A stretch of 64,000 nt of DNA from Hydrogenophaga sp. (GTDB taxonomy: Bacteria; Pseudomonadota; Gammaproteobacteria; Burkholderiales; Burkholderiaceae_C): assembly GCF_011772445.1 (NCBI RefSeq), contig NZ_WVZN01000027.1:1-64000 (forward strand), given 5' to 3'. Of the stretch, positions 8,588 through 17,250 are shown piece by piece (position 1 is the first letter of the stretch; the number at the start of each line of letters is the position of its first letter). A program made the translations under genes and the position numbers. Under the pieces are notes generated by a model. The model did no database searches. It had not been told where the DNA came from and was given only the letters and a program-made list of their open reading frames with translations.

Positions 8588-8610
8588 GTAACTTTGAAGA
8601 GTACATGAAA
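8582..8610. promoter_or_regulatory. probable Rrf2 operator over the Rrf2 start codon
   Basis: A perfect inverted repeat, TTTCATGTA (8582-8590) and TACATGAAA (8602-8610), is separated by 11 bases. The core fits the 23-base two-half-site layout of NsrR-type Rrf2 sites. It covers the start codon (8585-8587) and leaves no Shine-Dalgarno, so the transcript may be leaderless or start inside the site. Confidence 0.6.
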
Positions 8611-8614
8611 TGCG

Positions 8615-8637
8615 AAACCCCGCTCCAGGCGGGGTTT
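8615..8637 (-). terminator. intrinsic terminator after the MarR gene
   Basis: A perfect 9-base stem, AAACCCCGC against GCGGGGTTT with loop TCCAG, lies 20 bases past the stop of the MarR gene and just before the Rrf2 promoter region. The stem ends are A/T-rich, giving a short T run in the transcript on the minus strand. Confidence 0.65.
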
Positions 8638-8656
8638 TCGGGGAGGGCGTGGCGAC

Positions 8657-9295
8657 TCAGTCGCCGCGCGGTTCTATGCAGGCCTCGAACAGCCGCAGCG
8701 CCGCTTCCAGCGCGTCGTACCCGCCCGCCACCTGGGCGAAGGGCGCCAGGCGCTCGTTGAAGTCGGCCTGCATGCGCGCCATCACCCTGTCCACGATGGC
8801 CTTGCCGCGCGGCGTGAGCCGCACCAGGTAGCCGCGCCGGTCACGCGGGTCGGGCAGGCGCTCCGCCAGGTCCTGCTTGGCGAGCTGGTCGATGCGGTAG
8901 GTGGCGGTGCCCGAGGTCACGCTGTGCATCTTCAGGATGTCGGTGGGCCGCATGGCGCACGGGTCGCCCAGGCGGCGCAGGGCCATCAGCAGCAGGAAGT
9001 CGGTGTGCTTCACGCCCTCGGCTTCGCTGTGCGCCATGGTCAGTTCGTCCAGCAGCATGCCGATGCGCCGGATGCGGATGCCCATCAGCACGCCCTCGGA
9101 ACCCTCGTCGCCCAGCTCGCGGCGCCACTGGCCGACCAGCACATCCGCATTGCCCCACACCGTATTGAGGTCCGGCGCTTCCTGCGGCACGGGCAGGGCG
9201 TCGGCGTACTTGTCCAGCAGCATTTGCGCGGGGGCGTCGGCGCGCGCGCGAATGGTCTTTGCGCGGGTTCGGGTTTTGGGCGGGTTCTTGCTCAT
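8657..9295 (-). CDS. MarR-family transcriptional regulator
   Basis: A 212-residue regulator with an extended basic N-terminus and a winged helix at about residues 95-180: FLLLMALRRLG, the recognition helix SVTSGTATYRIDQLA, and the wing LPDPRDRRGYLVRLTPRG. It is divergent from the Rieske oxygenase gene. A perfect 19-base palindrome sits between them. In this family such a layout usually means repression relieved by the aromatic substrate of the divergent operon. The substrate itself is unknown. Confidence 0.92.
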   Translation of the reverse strand: MSKNPPKTRTRAKTIRARADAPAQMLLDKYADALPVPQEAPDLNTVWGNADVLVGQWRRELGDEGSEGVLMGIRIRRIGMLLDELTMAHSEAEGVKHTDFLLLMALRRLGDPCAMRPTDILKMHSVTSGTATYRIDQLAKQDLAERLPDPRDRRGYLVRLTPRGKAIVDRVMARMQADFNERLAPFAQVAGGYDALEAALRLFEACIEPRGD

Positions 9296-9346
9296 CGTCG
9301 GACAAGGGCTCTGGTGCTTTGAGGCTCGAGTATCGGGGTTTTCACT

Positions 9347-9365
9347 TATCTTGATTTTCAAGATA
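9347..9365. promoter_or_regulatory. MarR operator palindrome
   Basis: A perfect palindrome, TATCTTGA-TTT-TCAAGATA, lies in the 129-base MarR/oxygenase intergenic region. It has the size and A/T-rich dyad form of MarR-family operators of aromatic-acid pathways. It could sit in the spacer of a TTCACT (9341-9346) / TACTTA (9364-9369) promoter facing the oxygenase gene. Confidence 0.7.
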
Positions 9366-9424
9366 CTTAATATTATTCCAATCCAGAAAGCGACCCCTCC
9401 CACCGACACGCACAGGACCACCCC

Positions 9425-10657
9425 ATGAGCAAGACCATTCCCATCGTCGACGCGGCCCAGCACGCCGGCAGCGCCTACCACCACGTGCCCGGCCACCCCG
9501 ACCCGCAGCTCAGCGCTGTGGCGAAGGGCACGCCCACCGGCGAGTACCTGCGCCGCTACTGGCAGCCCGTGGCGCTGTCGGCCGACGTGACCGATCGCCC
9601 GCAGATGGTGCGCATCCTGGGCGAGGACCTGGTGCTGTTCCGCGACAAGGCCGGCCGCGCCGGCCTGCTGTACCCGCGCTGCATGCACCGCGGCACCTCG
9701 CTCTACTACGGCCACGTGGAAGAGGCGGGCATCCGCTGCTGTTACCACGGCTGGCTGTTCGCGGTGGACGGCACCTGCCTGAACCAGCCCTGCGAGCCCG
9801 AGGGCGGCCTGCGCCGCGAGGCCGCGCGCCAGCCCTGGTACCCGGTGGAAGAGCGCTACGGCCTGGTGTTCGCCTACATGGGCCCGCCCGAGAAGAAGCC
9901 CGTGCTGCCGCGCTACGACATCCTCGAAGACCTGGAAGAGGGGGAGTTCATCGAGGTCCAGGGCGGTGGCTTCGCCGGCTACGCCGACCATGTGCAAGAC
10001 CCGAACGTGCCTTACCACTGGCTGCAGAACTGGGAAAACATCATGGACCCGTACCACGTGTACATCCTGCATTCCACGTTCAGCGGCATCCAGTTCGCCG
10101 AGAACTTCAAGATCCTGCCGCGCGTGGACTTCGAGGCCGTGGACGGCGGCGTGATCTACCACGCCTGGCGCGATCTGGAGGACGGCAGGAAGCTCGAGCG
10201 CATCAACTCCGCGCTGTTCCCCAACATCTCGGCCATTCCCATGATCGACCTCTCGCCCGGCCAGGGCCGCTGGATCGGCTGGCACGTGGCGGTGGACGAC
10301 CAGCACTTCCGCGGCTTCTTCGCCGCGCGCACCAAGACGCCGGGCAACTTCGCGCCCTTCAAGATGCACAACGGCAAATCCTGGACGGAGCTCAGCGAGC
10401 AGGAGAAGCAGGACTTCCCCGGCGACTTCGAGGCCCAGTACGGCCAGGGGCGCGTCACGCTGCATGGCGAGGAGCACCTGGCCACCAGCGACCGCGGCAT
10501 CGCGCTGCTGCGCCGCCAGATGAAGCAGCAGATCGCCATCGTTCAACAGGGGGGAGATCCCGCGGGCGTGCACTTCAACGAGGCCGACGCCCTGGTCCGC
10601 ATCCGCTCGGGCAACTTCTATTCGACCTCGGACACGACCGAAACCGCCACGGCCTGA
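9425..10657 (+). CDS. Rieske non-heme iron oxygenase, large subunit
   Basis: A 410-residue oxygenase. The Rieske [2Fe-2S] ligands are visible as Cys86/His88 (CMHRG) and Cys105/His108 (CCYHGW). The mononuclear iron site is visible as Asp208, His211 and His216 within DPYHVYILH. Length and the RCCYHGWLF / NQPCEPEGG pattern place it with the phthalate-dioxygenase-like and LigX-like O-demethylase group rather than with two-subunit naphthalene-type enzymes. No small subunit or ferredoxin gene is nearby. Its likely electron donor is the reductase at 15250, five transporter genes downstream. The substrate is probably an aromatic acid or aryl methyl ether (inference). Confidence 0.92.
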   Translation: MSKTIPIVDAAQHAGSAYHHVPGHPDPQLSAVAKGTPTGEYLRRYWQPVALSADVTDRPQMVRILGEDLVLFRDKAGRAGLLYPRCMHRGTSLYYGHVEEAGIRCCYHGWLFAVDGTCLNQPCEPEGGLRREAARQPWYPVEERYGLVFAYMGPPEKKPVLPRYDILEDLEEGEFIEVQGGGFAGYADHVQDPNVPYHWLQNWENIMDPYHVYILHSTFSGIQFAENFKILPRVDFEAVDGGVIYHAWRDLEDGRKLERINSALFPNISAIPMIDLSPGQGRWIGWHVAVDDQHFRGFFAARTKTPGNFAPFKMHNGKSWTELSEQEKQDFPGDFEAQYGQGRVTLHGEEHLATSDRGIALLRRQMKQQIAIVQQGGDPAGVHFNEADALVRIRSGNFYSTSDTTETATA

Positions 10658-10703
10658 TCGGCACCGACCGGCCGTTCCCACCCCACGACAAGGAGACATC
10701 CCC

Positions 10704-11879
10704 ATGAAACGCCTCATCCTCGCGGGCGTGCTCGCGCTCGCCTGCGGCGCGTCCGCGCTGGCCCAGACCGTCAAGGTCGGCATCATTGCGCCGCTGTCCG
10801 GCCCGTTCTCGTCGAACGGCAAGATGTGGGAGGCCACCGTCAAGGCCTACCAGAAGATCCACGGGACCAAGGTGGGTGACGCCACCGTCGAGGTGGTGTG
10901 GAAGGACCTGGCGGACATCAACCCCGCCCAGGCCCGCGCGCTCGCGCAGGAACTGATCGTGAAGGAGAAGGTGCAGTACCTCGGCGGCCTGTACTTCACG
11001 CCCGACGCGCTCGCGGTCGGCGCCATCGCGCAGGAAGCCAAGGTGCCCACGGTGATCTTCAACGCGGCCACCTCGTCCATCCTCGACAAATCCGACCACC
11101 TGCTGCGCACCTCGTACACGCTGCCGCAGGTCTCGGTGCCGGCGGCGCGCTACGCGCTGGAGCAGAAGCTGCGCACGGTTGTCACGCTGGTGAGCGACTA
11201 CGGGCCGGGCCTGGACTCCGAGAACGCCTTCGTGAAGACCTTCACCGCTGGCGGTGGCCAGGTGCTGGAGCAGATCCGCGCACCGCTCAAGACCTCCGAC
11301 TTCGGCCCCTTCATGCAGAAGATCAAGACCATCAAGCCCGACGCGGTCTTCGTCTTCGGCCCCGGCGGACCGCCCACCTATGCCATCATCAAGGCCTATT
11401 CGGAGGCCGGCCTCAAGCAGGCGGGCGTGCGCTTCATCGGCACCGGCGAGACGAGCGAGCTCGACCTGCCCGCCATCGGCGACGCCGCGCTGGGCCTGGA
11501 GACCGCGCTGCACTACTCGCCGGCGCACGAGTCGGCCATGAACCAGGCCTTCCTCAAGACGGCGGCCGAGCTCTCGCCGCAGGTGGTGCTCAACGCCGTG
11601 TCGGTGGGTGCCTACGACGGCATGGCGGTCATCTACCGCATGGTCGAGGCCACCAAGGGCCAGCGGGACCCGGCCAAGGCGCTCGCGGCGGCCAAGGGCT
11701 GGCAGTGGGAAAGCCCGCGCGGCCCGGTGAAGATCGACGCGCAATCGCGCGAGCTGGTGCAGAACGTCTACGTGCGCGTGGTCGACAAGGACGCCTCGGG
11801 CCGCCTGCGCAACCGCGAGATCAAGACCTACGAGATGCAGCCCGACCACGGCCGTTCGGCCGCGCTTCAGGCCAAGTGA
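10704..11879 (+). CDS. ABC transporter substrate-binding protein, LivK-like (type 1 fold)
   Basis: A 391-residue periplasmic protein. The ATG follows AAGGAGA. The signal peptide MKRLILAGVLALACG ends at about residue 21 (ALA-QT). The mature protein opens VKVGIIAPLSGPFSSNG, the standard start of branched-chain-amino-acid-type receptors, and has a GTGETSELDLPAIGDAALG hinge segment. It is encoded between an aromatic oxygenase and liv-type permeases. By the known use of this transporter class in aromatic catabolic loci, it probably binds an aromatic acid rather than leucine (inference). Confidence 0.9.
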   Translation: MKRLILAGVLALACGASALAQTVKVGIIAPLSGPFSSNGKMWEATVKAYQKIHGTKVGDATVEVVWKDLADINPAQARALAQELIVKEKVQYLGGLYFTPDALAVGAIAQEAKVPTVIFNAATSSILDKSDHLLRTSYTLPQVSVPAARYALEQKLRTVVTLVSDYGPGLDSENAFVKTFTAGGGQVLEQIRAPLKTSDFGPFMQKIKTIKPDAVFVFGPGGPPTYAIIKAYSEAGLKQAGVRFIGTGETSELDLPAIGDAALGLETALHYSPAHESAMNQAFLKTAAELSPQVVLNAVSVGAYDGMAVIYRMVEATKGQRDPAKALAAAKGWQWESPRGPVKIDAQSRELVQNVYVRVVDKDASGRLRNREIKTYEMQPDHGRSAALQAK

Positions 11880-11901
11880 GCGCGCGAGCACGGAGACCCC
11901 G

Positions 11902-12771
11902 ATGTCCCTCGAACTCGCCGGGAGCATCCTGATGGACGGGGTGGCCTACGCCATGGTCCTGTTCATGATCACGATCGGCCTCTCGATGACCATGGGCCTG
12001 ATGCGCGTGGTCAACCTCGCGCACGGCGCCTTCGCCATGGCCGGCGGCTTCCTGGCCGCCGCGCTGCCGGGCGCGCTCGGCCTGCCGGTGTGGCTGGGCA
12101 TGGTCCTGGCCATCGCCCTGGTGGCGCTCGCGGCACTGCCCATCGAGCGCTGGCTGCTGCGCCGCTTCTACCGCCGCAGCGAACTCGACCAGATGCTGGT
12201 GACCATCGGCATCATGTTCATCTGCATGGCGCTGGCCAACATCGTGTTCGGCTCCTCCATCAAGAGCGTCGCGCTGCCCGAGGCCCTGCAAGGCTCCATC
12301 GACATCGGCTACCGGCTGGTGCAGAAGCACCGCCTGTTCGTGATGCTGCTGGGCATGGCGGTGCTGGTGCTGCTGTGGTTCGCGGTGGAGCGCTCGGACT
12401 TCGGCATCCGTGTGCGCGCGGCGGTGGACAACGCGCCCACCGCGCAGGCCGTGGGCATCGACACCGCGCGCCTCTACGCCGTCGCCTTCGCGGCCGGCGC
12501 GGCGCTCGCCGCGCTCGGCGGCATCGTCGGCGCCGAGCTGCTGCCCATGGAAGCCTCCTACGCGGGCAAGTACCTGGTGACCTTCCTGGCGGTGGTGGCC
12601 GTGGGCGGGCAGGGCACGCTGGCGGGCTCCTTCGTCGCGGCCCTGCTGCTGGGCGGCGTGGAGACCACCATGAAGTACCTGGTGCCCCAGCTCTCGTCCG
12701 TGGCCTTCTTCCTCACCATGTTCCTCGTGCTCCTGCTGCGACCGCAGGGCCTGTTCGGACGCCGCGCATGA
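11902..12771 (+). CDS. branched-chain-type ABC permease, LivH-like
   Basis: A 289-residue inner-membrane permease. It shows the LivH pattern of helices with RVVNLAHGAFAMAGGF near the N-terminus and GIDTARLYAVAFAAGAALAALGG in the coupling region. Its stop overlaps the next permease start (ATGA), so translation is coupled. It forms half of the channel for the receptor at 10704. Confidence 0.93.
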   Translation: MSLELAGSILMDGVAYAMVLFMITIGLSMTMGLMRVVNLAHGAFAMAGGFLAAALPGALGLPVWLGMVLAIALVALAALPIERWLLRRFYRRSELDQMLVTIGIMFICMALANIVFGSSIKSVALPEALQGSIDIGYRLVQKHRLFVMLLGMAVLVLLWFAVERSDFGIRVRAAVDNAPTAQAVGIDTARLYAVAFAAGAALAALGGIVGAELLPMEASYAGKYLVTFLAVVAVGGQGTLAGSFVAALLLGGVETTMKYLVPQLSSVAFFLTMFLVLLLRPQGLFGRRA

Positions 12772-13784
12772 ACACACTCGCTTCTTCCCTCGCGCCCGCC
12801 GCGCCGGCCGCGCGCCGCTGGCGCGTGCCGCTGCTGCCCGAGGCTTTCATCGGCCTCGTCGCTCTGGGCGCCTACTGGCTCTTCACCGACGACGTGGGCC
12901 TGCTCACCAACATGGTGATCATGTCGATGCTGGCGCTCTCGCTCAACCTGGTGCTCGGCCAGGCCGGCATCGCGTCCATGGGTCAGGCCGCGCTGTACGG
13001 CGCGGGTGCCTACGCGGCGGGCCTGCTCGCGCTGCACGTCTCGCCGTCGCCCTTGCTGGGACTGGGCAGCGGGGTGCTGGCCGGTGCGCTGGTGGCCGGG
13101 CTCAGCGGCGCGGTGCTGTTGCGCGCGCACGGCCTCACGCTGGTGATGCTCACCATCGCCACCGCGCAACTGCTGCTCGAACTCGTCAACTGGCGGCGTG
13201 ACCTCACCGGTGGCGACGACGGCCTCTCGGGCTTTTCCATCGACCCGCTGTTCGGTGTGTTCGAGTTCGATTTCATGGGTCACACCGGCTTCTTCTACGC
13301 GCTGGCGGTGCTGCTGCTGGTGCACGCGGCCTTGCGAGCCCTGGTGGACTCACCCTTCGGCCTCACCACGCGCGCCGTGCGGCTGGACGCCGGCCGAGTC
13401 GAGTCGCTGGGCGGGCGCGTGTACGCGCAACGGCTCACGGTGTACGTGGTGGGTGGCGCGGTGGCTGGCGCGGCGGGTGCGCTCTCGGCACAGACCACCA
13501 AGGTCGCGAGCCTGAGCACGCTGGACTTCCACCTGTCAGCCGCCGTGCTGATCATGGTGGTGCTGGGCGGCACGCGCCGCCTGACCGGGGCCTTGCTGGG
13601 CACGGTGGCCTACATGCTGATCCACCACATCGCCTCGGGCCTGAACCCGCACCACTGGCTGCTGGTCATCGGCGTGCTGCTGGTGGGCGTGATGCTGGTG
13701 CTGCCGGGTGGTTTGCTCGATGCCTGGGAACGGCTGGTGGCGCTGGCGCGCCGCGACAAGGAGGCCCGCCATGGCAATCACTGA
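12768..13784 (+). CDS. branched-chain-type ABC permease, LivM-like
   Basis: A 338-residue permease beginning at the ATG that overlaps the LivH-like stop. Helices include LSLNLVLGQAGIASMGQAALYGAGAY, the LivM hallmark, and a C-terminal LGGTRRLTGALLG segment. A short cytosolic tail overlaps the start of the LivG-like gene by 14 bases. It is the second half of the channel. Confidence 0.93.
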   Translation: MNTLASSLAPAAPAARRWRVPLLPEAFIGLVALGAYWLFTDDVGLLTNMVIMSMLALSLNLVLGQAGIASMGQAALYGAGAYAAGLLALHVSPSPLLGLGSGVLAGALVAGLSGAVLLRAHGLTLVMLTIATAQLLLELVNWRRDLTGGDDGLSGFSIDPLFGVFEFDFMGHTGFFYALAVLLLVHAALRALVDSPFGLTTRAVRLDAGRVESLGGRVYAQRLTVYVVGGAVAGAAGALSAQTTKVASLSTLDFHLSAAVLIMVVLGGTRRLTGALLGTVAYMLIHHIASGLNPHHWLLVIGVLLVGVMLVLPGGLLDAWERLVALARRDKEARHGNH

Positions 13785-14550
13785 GGCGACATCCCATCGG
13801 CTGGAGGCCACGGGCCTGTGCAAGGCCTTTGGTGGCCTGCAGGTCACGCGCGACGTGTCGCTCGCGCTGCCGGCGGGCGCGCGCACCGCCCTCATCGGCC
13901 CCAACGGCGCGGGCAAGACCACGCTGGTGAACCTGCTCGGTGGCGTGCTGCGCGCATCGGCCGGCAACGTGCGCCTGGACGGCGAGGACGTGAGCGCGTG
14001 GAACCCTGCGCAGCGCGCGCGCTCGGGCATCGTGCGCACCTTCCAGATCAACCGCGTGTTCAAGGAACTCAGCGTGCACGACAACGTGCGCTGCGCGGTG
14101 CTGCACCGCCACGGCCTGGCGCGGCGCGTGTGGTTGTCGCGCGCCCAGCGCGCGCAGGTGGACGCCGAGGTCGACGAGGCCCTGGGCAGCCTGCGCATCC
14201 AGGGCCAGGCGCGGCGCATCACCGGGCAGATGGCCCTGGGCGAGCAGCGCCTGGTGGAGATCGCGCTGGCCCTGGCCATGAAACCGCGCGTTCTCTTGCT
14301 CGACGAGCCCGCCGCCGGCGTGCCCGAGAGCGAGAGCGGGCGCATCCTCGAAGCGGTGGAGCGCCTGCCCGGCGACCTGGCGGTGCTGCTGATCGAGCAC
14401 GACATGGACCTGGTGTTCCGCTTCGCGCGCGACATCGTGGTGCTGGTGCAGGGCGCCGTGTTCGCGCGCGGCACGCCGGCCGAGATCGCGGTCAACGAGG
14501 CCGTGCGCGAGATCTACTTTGGAAGGAGCGGCCATGCAGCCGGCCACTGA
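13771..14550 (+). CDS. branched-chain-type ABC ATPase, LivG-like
   Basis: A 259-residue ATPase. The ATG at 13771 follows AAGGAGG. Walker A is GPNGAGKTT, the Q-loop region reads GIVRTFQINRVFKELSV, and the Walker B region reads RVLLLDEPAAGVPESE. The signature region reads MALGEQRLVEIALAL, a relaxed form common in LivG proteins. The 3' end overlaps the LivF-like gene by 17 bases. Confidence 0.93.
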   Translation: MAITEATSHRLEATGLCKAFGGLQVTRDVSLALPAGARTALIGPNGAGKTTLVNLLGGVLRASAGNVRLDGEDVSAWNPAQRARSGIVRTFQINRVFKELSVHDNVRCAVLHRHGLARRVWLSRAQRAQVDAEVDEALGSLRIQGQARRITGQMALGEQRLVEIALALAMKPRVLLLDEPAAGVPESESGRILEAVERLPGDLAVLLIEHDMDLVFRFARDIVVLVQGAVFARGTPAEIAVNEAVREIYFGRSGHAAGH

Positions 14551-15253
14551 ACTGCGCTTCGAGCGGGTGAGCGCGGGCTACGCCGGCGCGCGCGTGCTGC
14601 ACGGCGTCGACTTCACCCTGCGCCAGGGCCGCAAGCTGGGCCTCATCGGCCGCAACGGCGCGGGCAAGACCACCACCCTGGCCAGCGCCGTGGGCCACGC
14701 GCAACTGCAGGGCGGGCGTGTGCTGCTGGACGGGCGCGATGCCAGCGCCTGGCCCACGCACGTGCGCGCCCGCGCCGGCCTGGGTTACGTGCCGCAGGGG
14801 CGCGAGATCTTTCCCTCGCTCAGCGTGGAGGAGAACCTCATCGCCGCGTTGCAGGGCCACCCGCGCGGTCCGGCGCTGGACAGGGTCTACGGTCTGTTCC
14901 CGCGCCTGCGCGAGCGCCGCCGCAACGGCGGCACGCAGCTCTCGGGCGGCGAGCAGCAGATGCTCTCGGTGGCGCGCGCGCTCATGGCCGGGCCCAGCCT
15001 GCTGCTGCTCGATGAGCCGCTGGAGGGCCTGGCGCCCAAGGTGCGCGACGAGCTGATGGATGCGATCTCGGCGCTGGTGGCGAGCACCGGCGTGGGCTGC
15101 CTGCTGGTGGAGCAGCACGTGGACGTGGTGCTGGATTTCGCCGACGAGGTGATCGTGCTCGAGCGCGGTGTGCCGGTCTTCCACGGGCCCGTCGAGGAAC
15201 TGCGCCGCGATGGTGCCATCCTGGACCGCGCGATCGGGCTGGAGAAGGTGTGA
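14534..15253 (+). CDS. branched-chain-type ABC ATPase, LivF-like
   Basis: A 239-residue ATPase. The ATG at 14534 has GGAAGGAG eight bases upstream and was chosen over an ATG 15 bases earlier. Walker A is GRNGAGKTT, the signature LSGGEQQMLSVARAL, and Walker B LLLLDEPLEGLAP. It completes the five-component importer. Its stop overlaps the reductase start by 4 bases, tying transport and electron-transfer genes into one transcript. Confidence 0.93.
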   Translation: MQPATELRFERVSAGYAGARVLHGVDFTLRQGRKLGLIGRNGAGKTTTLASAVGHAQLQGGRVLLDGRDASAWPTHVRARAGLGYVPQGREIFPSLSVEENLIAALQGHPRGPALDRVYGLFPRLRERRRNGGTQLSGGEQQMLSVARALMAGPSLLLLDEPLEGLAPKVRDELMDAISALVASTGVGCLLVEQHVDVVLDFADEVIVLERGVPVFHGPVEELRRDGAILDRAIGLEKV

Positions 15254-16209
15254 GCGCCACCGCGACCATGGCCCCCGTGTCCCTTCGCATCCATGCCATC
15301 GCCTACGGCGCCGAGGACGTGCTCCTGTTCGACCTGCGCGCGCCCGCGCGCGATGGGCTGGCGCCTTTCGACGCCGGCGCCCACATCGACCTGCGCCTGC
15401 CCCGCGGCATCACCCGAAGCTACTCCCTGCTCAACGACCCGGCCGAGCGCCACCGCTACGTGATCGGCGTCAAGCGCGAGCCCGACAGCCGGGGCGGCTC
15501 GGCCTGGCTGCACGCCGACGCGCGCGTCGGCGCGCTCATTGAAGTGGATGGCCCGAGCAACCACTTCGCCCTCGACGAGTCCGCCCCGCACGCGGTCTTC
15601 ATAGCGGGCGGCATCGGCATCACGCCGCTGTGGAGCATGGTCCAGCGCCTGGAGCGCCTGGGCACACCCTGGACGCTGCACTACCGTGCGCGCAGCCGCC
15701 GTGGCGCGGCCCTGCTGGACGAACTGGCCGGCCACGCCGGGCGCGTGCACCTGAGCTTCAGCGACGAAGGCGCGCCATCGCTGGACCTCGCCGCCATCGT
15801 GGCGGCGGCGCCGGCCGGCGCGCATTTCTACTGCTGCGGGCCGGTGCCCATGCTGGAGGCCTTCGAGGCCGCCTGCGCCGGCCTGGACGCGGCGCGCGTG
15901 CACCTGGAGTACTTCGCGGCCAAGGAAGCGCCCGCCACCGAGGGCGGCTTCGTCGTGCATCTGGCGCGCAGCGGGCGCACCATTCCCATCGCGCCCGGCT
16001 GCACCATCCTGGACGCGCTGCAGGCCGAGGGCGTGGCCGTGCCCTCGTCGTGCCAGCAGGGCGTGTGCGGCATCTGCGAAACGGCCGTGCTGGGCGGCGT
16101 GCCAGACCACCGCGACCTCGTGCTCTCGGAACAGGAGCGTGCGGCGGGCCGGACGATGATGATCTGCTGCTCGGGCTCGCAGTCGGCGGAGCTGACGCTG
16201 GACCTCTAG
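15250..16209 (+). CDS. PDR/VanB-family oxygenase reductase
   Basis: A 319-residue reductase of the phthalate dioxygenase reductase / VanB plan. An FMN-binding barrel (RSYSLLNDP) comes first, then a nucleotide domain (GGIGITPL), then a C-terminal plant-type [2Fe-2S] ferredoxin with SCQQGVCGICE plus a distal cysteine in MMICCSG. It begins with GTG at 15250, coupled to the LivF-like stop; an ATG at 15268 is an alternative. It should pass electrons from NAD(P)H to the Rieske oxygenase at 9425, the only oxygenase in the locus. The last 4 bases overlap the convergent LytTR gene. Confidence 0.92.
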   Translation: MSATATMAPVSLRIHAIAYGAEDVLLFDLRAPARDGLAPFDAGAHIDLRLPRGITRSYSLLNDPAERHRYVIGVKREPDSRGGSAWLHADARVGALIEVDGPSNHFALDESAPHAVFIAGGIGITPLWSMVQRLERLGTPWTLHYRARSRRGAALLDELAGHAGRVHLSFSDEGAPSLDLAAIVAAAPAGAHFYCCGPVPMLEAFEAACAGLDAARVHLEYFAAKEAPATEGGFVVHLARSGRTIPIAPGCTILDALQAEGVAVPSSCQQGVCGICETAVLGGVPDHRDLVLSEQERAAGRTMMICCSGSQSAELTLDL

Positions 16210-17135
16210 GGTCCGGTGATCGCGGCGTCCAGCGCCGCGCGGTACCGCCGGCTGCAAGGCACCACCCCGCCGTCGCGCAGCCGCAGGCGCGCGTCGCCGC
16301 TGTCCAGCGGCTCGATCGCCACGATGCGCTCCAGGTTCACCAGGTAGCTGCGGTGCACCTGCACGAATCGCGCCGGGTTCAGTTGGCGCGCGAACTCGGC
16401 CAGGGTGGAACGCAGCAGGTAGTCGTGCCCGTTCACGCGCAATCCCACGTAGTTGGCCTGGGCCTGCACCCAGTCGATGTCGTTCGCGGCGATGAGGAAT
16501 TCCTTGCGCAACTGGCGCACGAGGAAGCGCTCGGGGCGGCTGGGGGGTGGGGGCTCGACCGGGGCGGGGGGCGCGGGCGGCGCATCCACCGGCAGCGGCG
16601 CTGGGGCCGGCATGGGCGGCTCTGGCGCGTCCAGCACCCGCGCCTCGCCCTGCAGGCGCAGCAGCAGCACGCGGTAGACGGTGAGCGCGCCCACGATGGC
16701 GGCGTAGGCGCGCACGTCCTTCAGGTATTCGTAGCCCCACTCCGACCACCAGGGCCCGAATGCATAGGCCTGCCCCGCCGCCGCATGCAAGGCGTGGCGC
16801 AGCGCCACCATGCCCGCCACGTGCGCCAGGCTGAACAGCACGCTGCCCAGCAGGTGCCAGGGCAGGTGGCGGGCCAGGGTGTCCCAGTGCAAGGGGAAGC
16901 GCCGGTTCCACCAGGCGATGGCGGGGATCAGCGCCAGCAACACCGCGTGGCTGGTGCCTTCCCACACCGCCGCTTCCCACCAGCCCCAGGGCAGGCCGGC
17001 CTCGCGCATGTCGGCGCGTGCCACGGCGGTGTTCAGCAGGGCGTGCAGGCCGATGACCGCGACCCAGAACGCCACCTCCGCGGTGCGGTGCCAGCGCGGG
17101 TGCCGACGGAGCCAGGCGATGGGGTTCTGGGACAT
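16206..17135 (-). CDS. membrane-anchored LytTR transcriptional regulator
   Basis: A 309-residue protein. Roughly residues 20-165 hold four membrane helices, then comes a proline-rich linker (about residues 170-200). The C-terminal LytTR DNA-binding domain has FLIAANDIDWVQAQANYVGL and the FVQVHRSYLVNLERI core. The fusion of a membrane sensor with LytTR suggests a one-component regulator acting from the membrane. No receiver domain and no adjacent histidine kinase are present. Targets are unknown. Confidence 0.88.
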   Translation of the reverse strand: MSQNPIAWLRRHPRWHRTAEVAFWVAVIGLHALLNTAVARADMREAGLPWGWWEAAVWEGTSHAVLLALIPAIAWWNRRFPLHWDTLARHLPWHLLGSVLFSLAHVAGMVALRHALHAAAGQAYAFGPWWSEWGYEYLKDVRAYAAIVGALTVYRVLLLRLQGEARVLDAPEPPMPAPAPLPVDAPPAPPAPVEPPPPSRPERFLVRQLRKEFLIAANDIDWVQAQANYVGLRVNGHDYLLRSTLAEFARQLNPARFVQVHRSYLVNLERIVAIEPLDSGDARLRLRDGGVVPCSRRYRAALDAAITGP

Positions 17136-17250
17136 GGCCGCGAGTCTAGCCAGGGCCGTTCCGCGATCCGTTCCCCGTCGCCGATGAAGGTCGTGGCCTT
17201 CAGGGCGCCCGCGTCAGGGCAGGCGCACCGATACTGCGGCGATCCGCGCC

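Noticed and set aside
9425-10657. Assignment of the Rieske oxygenase as vanillate demethylase VanA
   Set aside because: The protein is about 60 residues longer than typical VanA and its motifs fit the phthalate/LigX-like group better, so no specific gene name is given.
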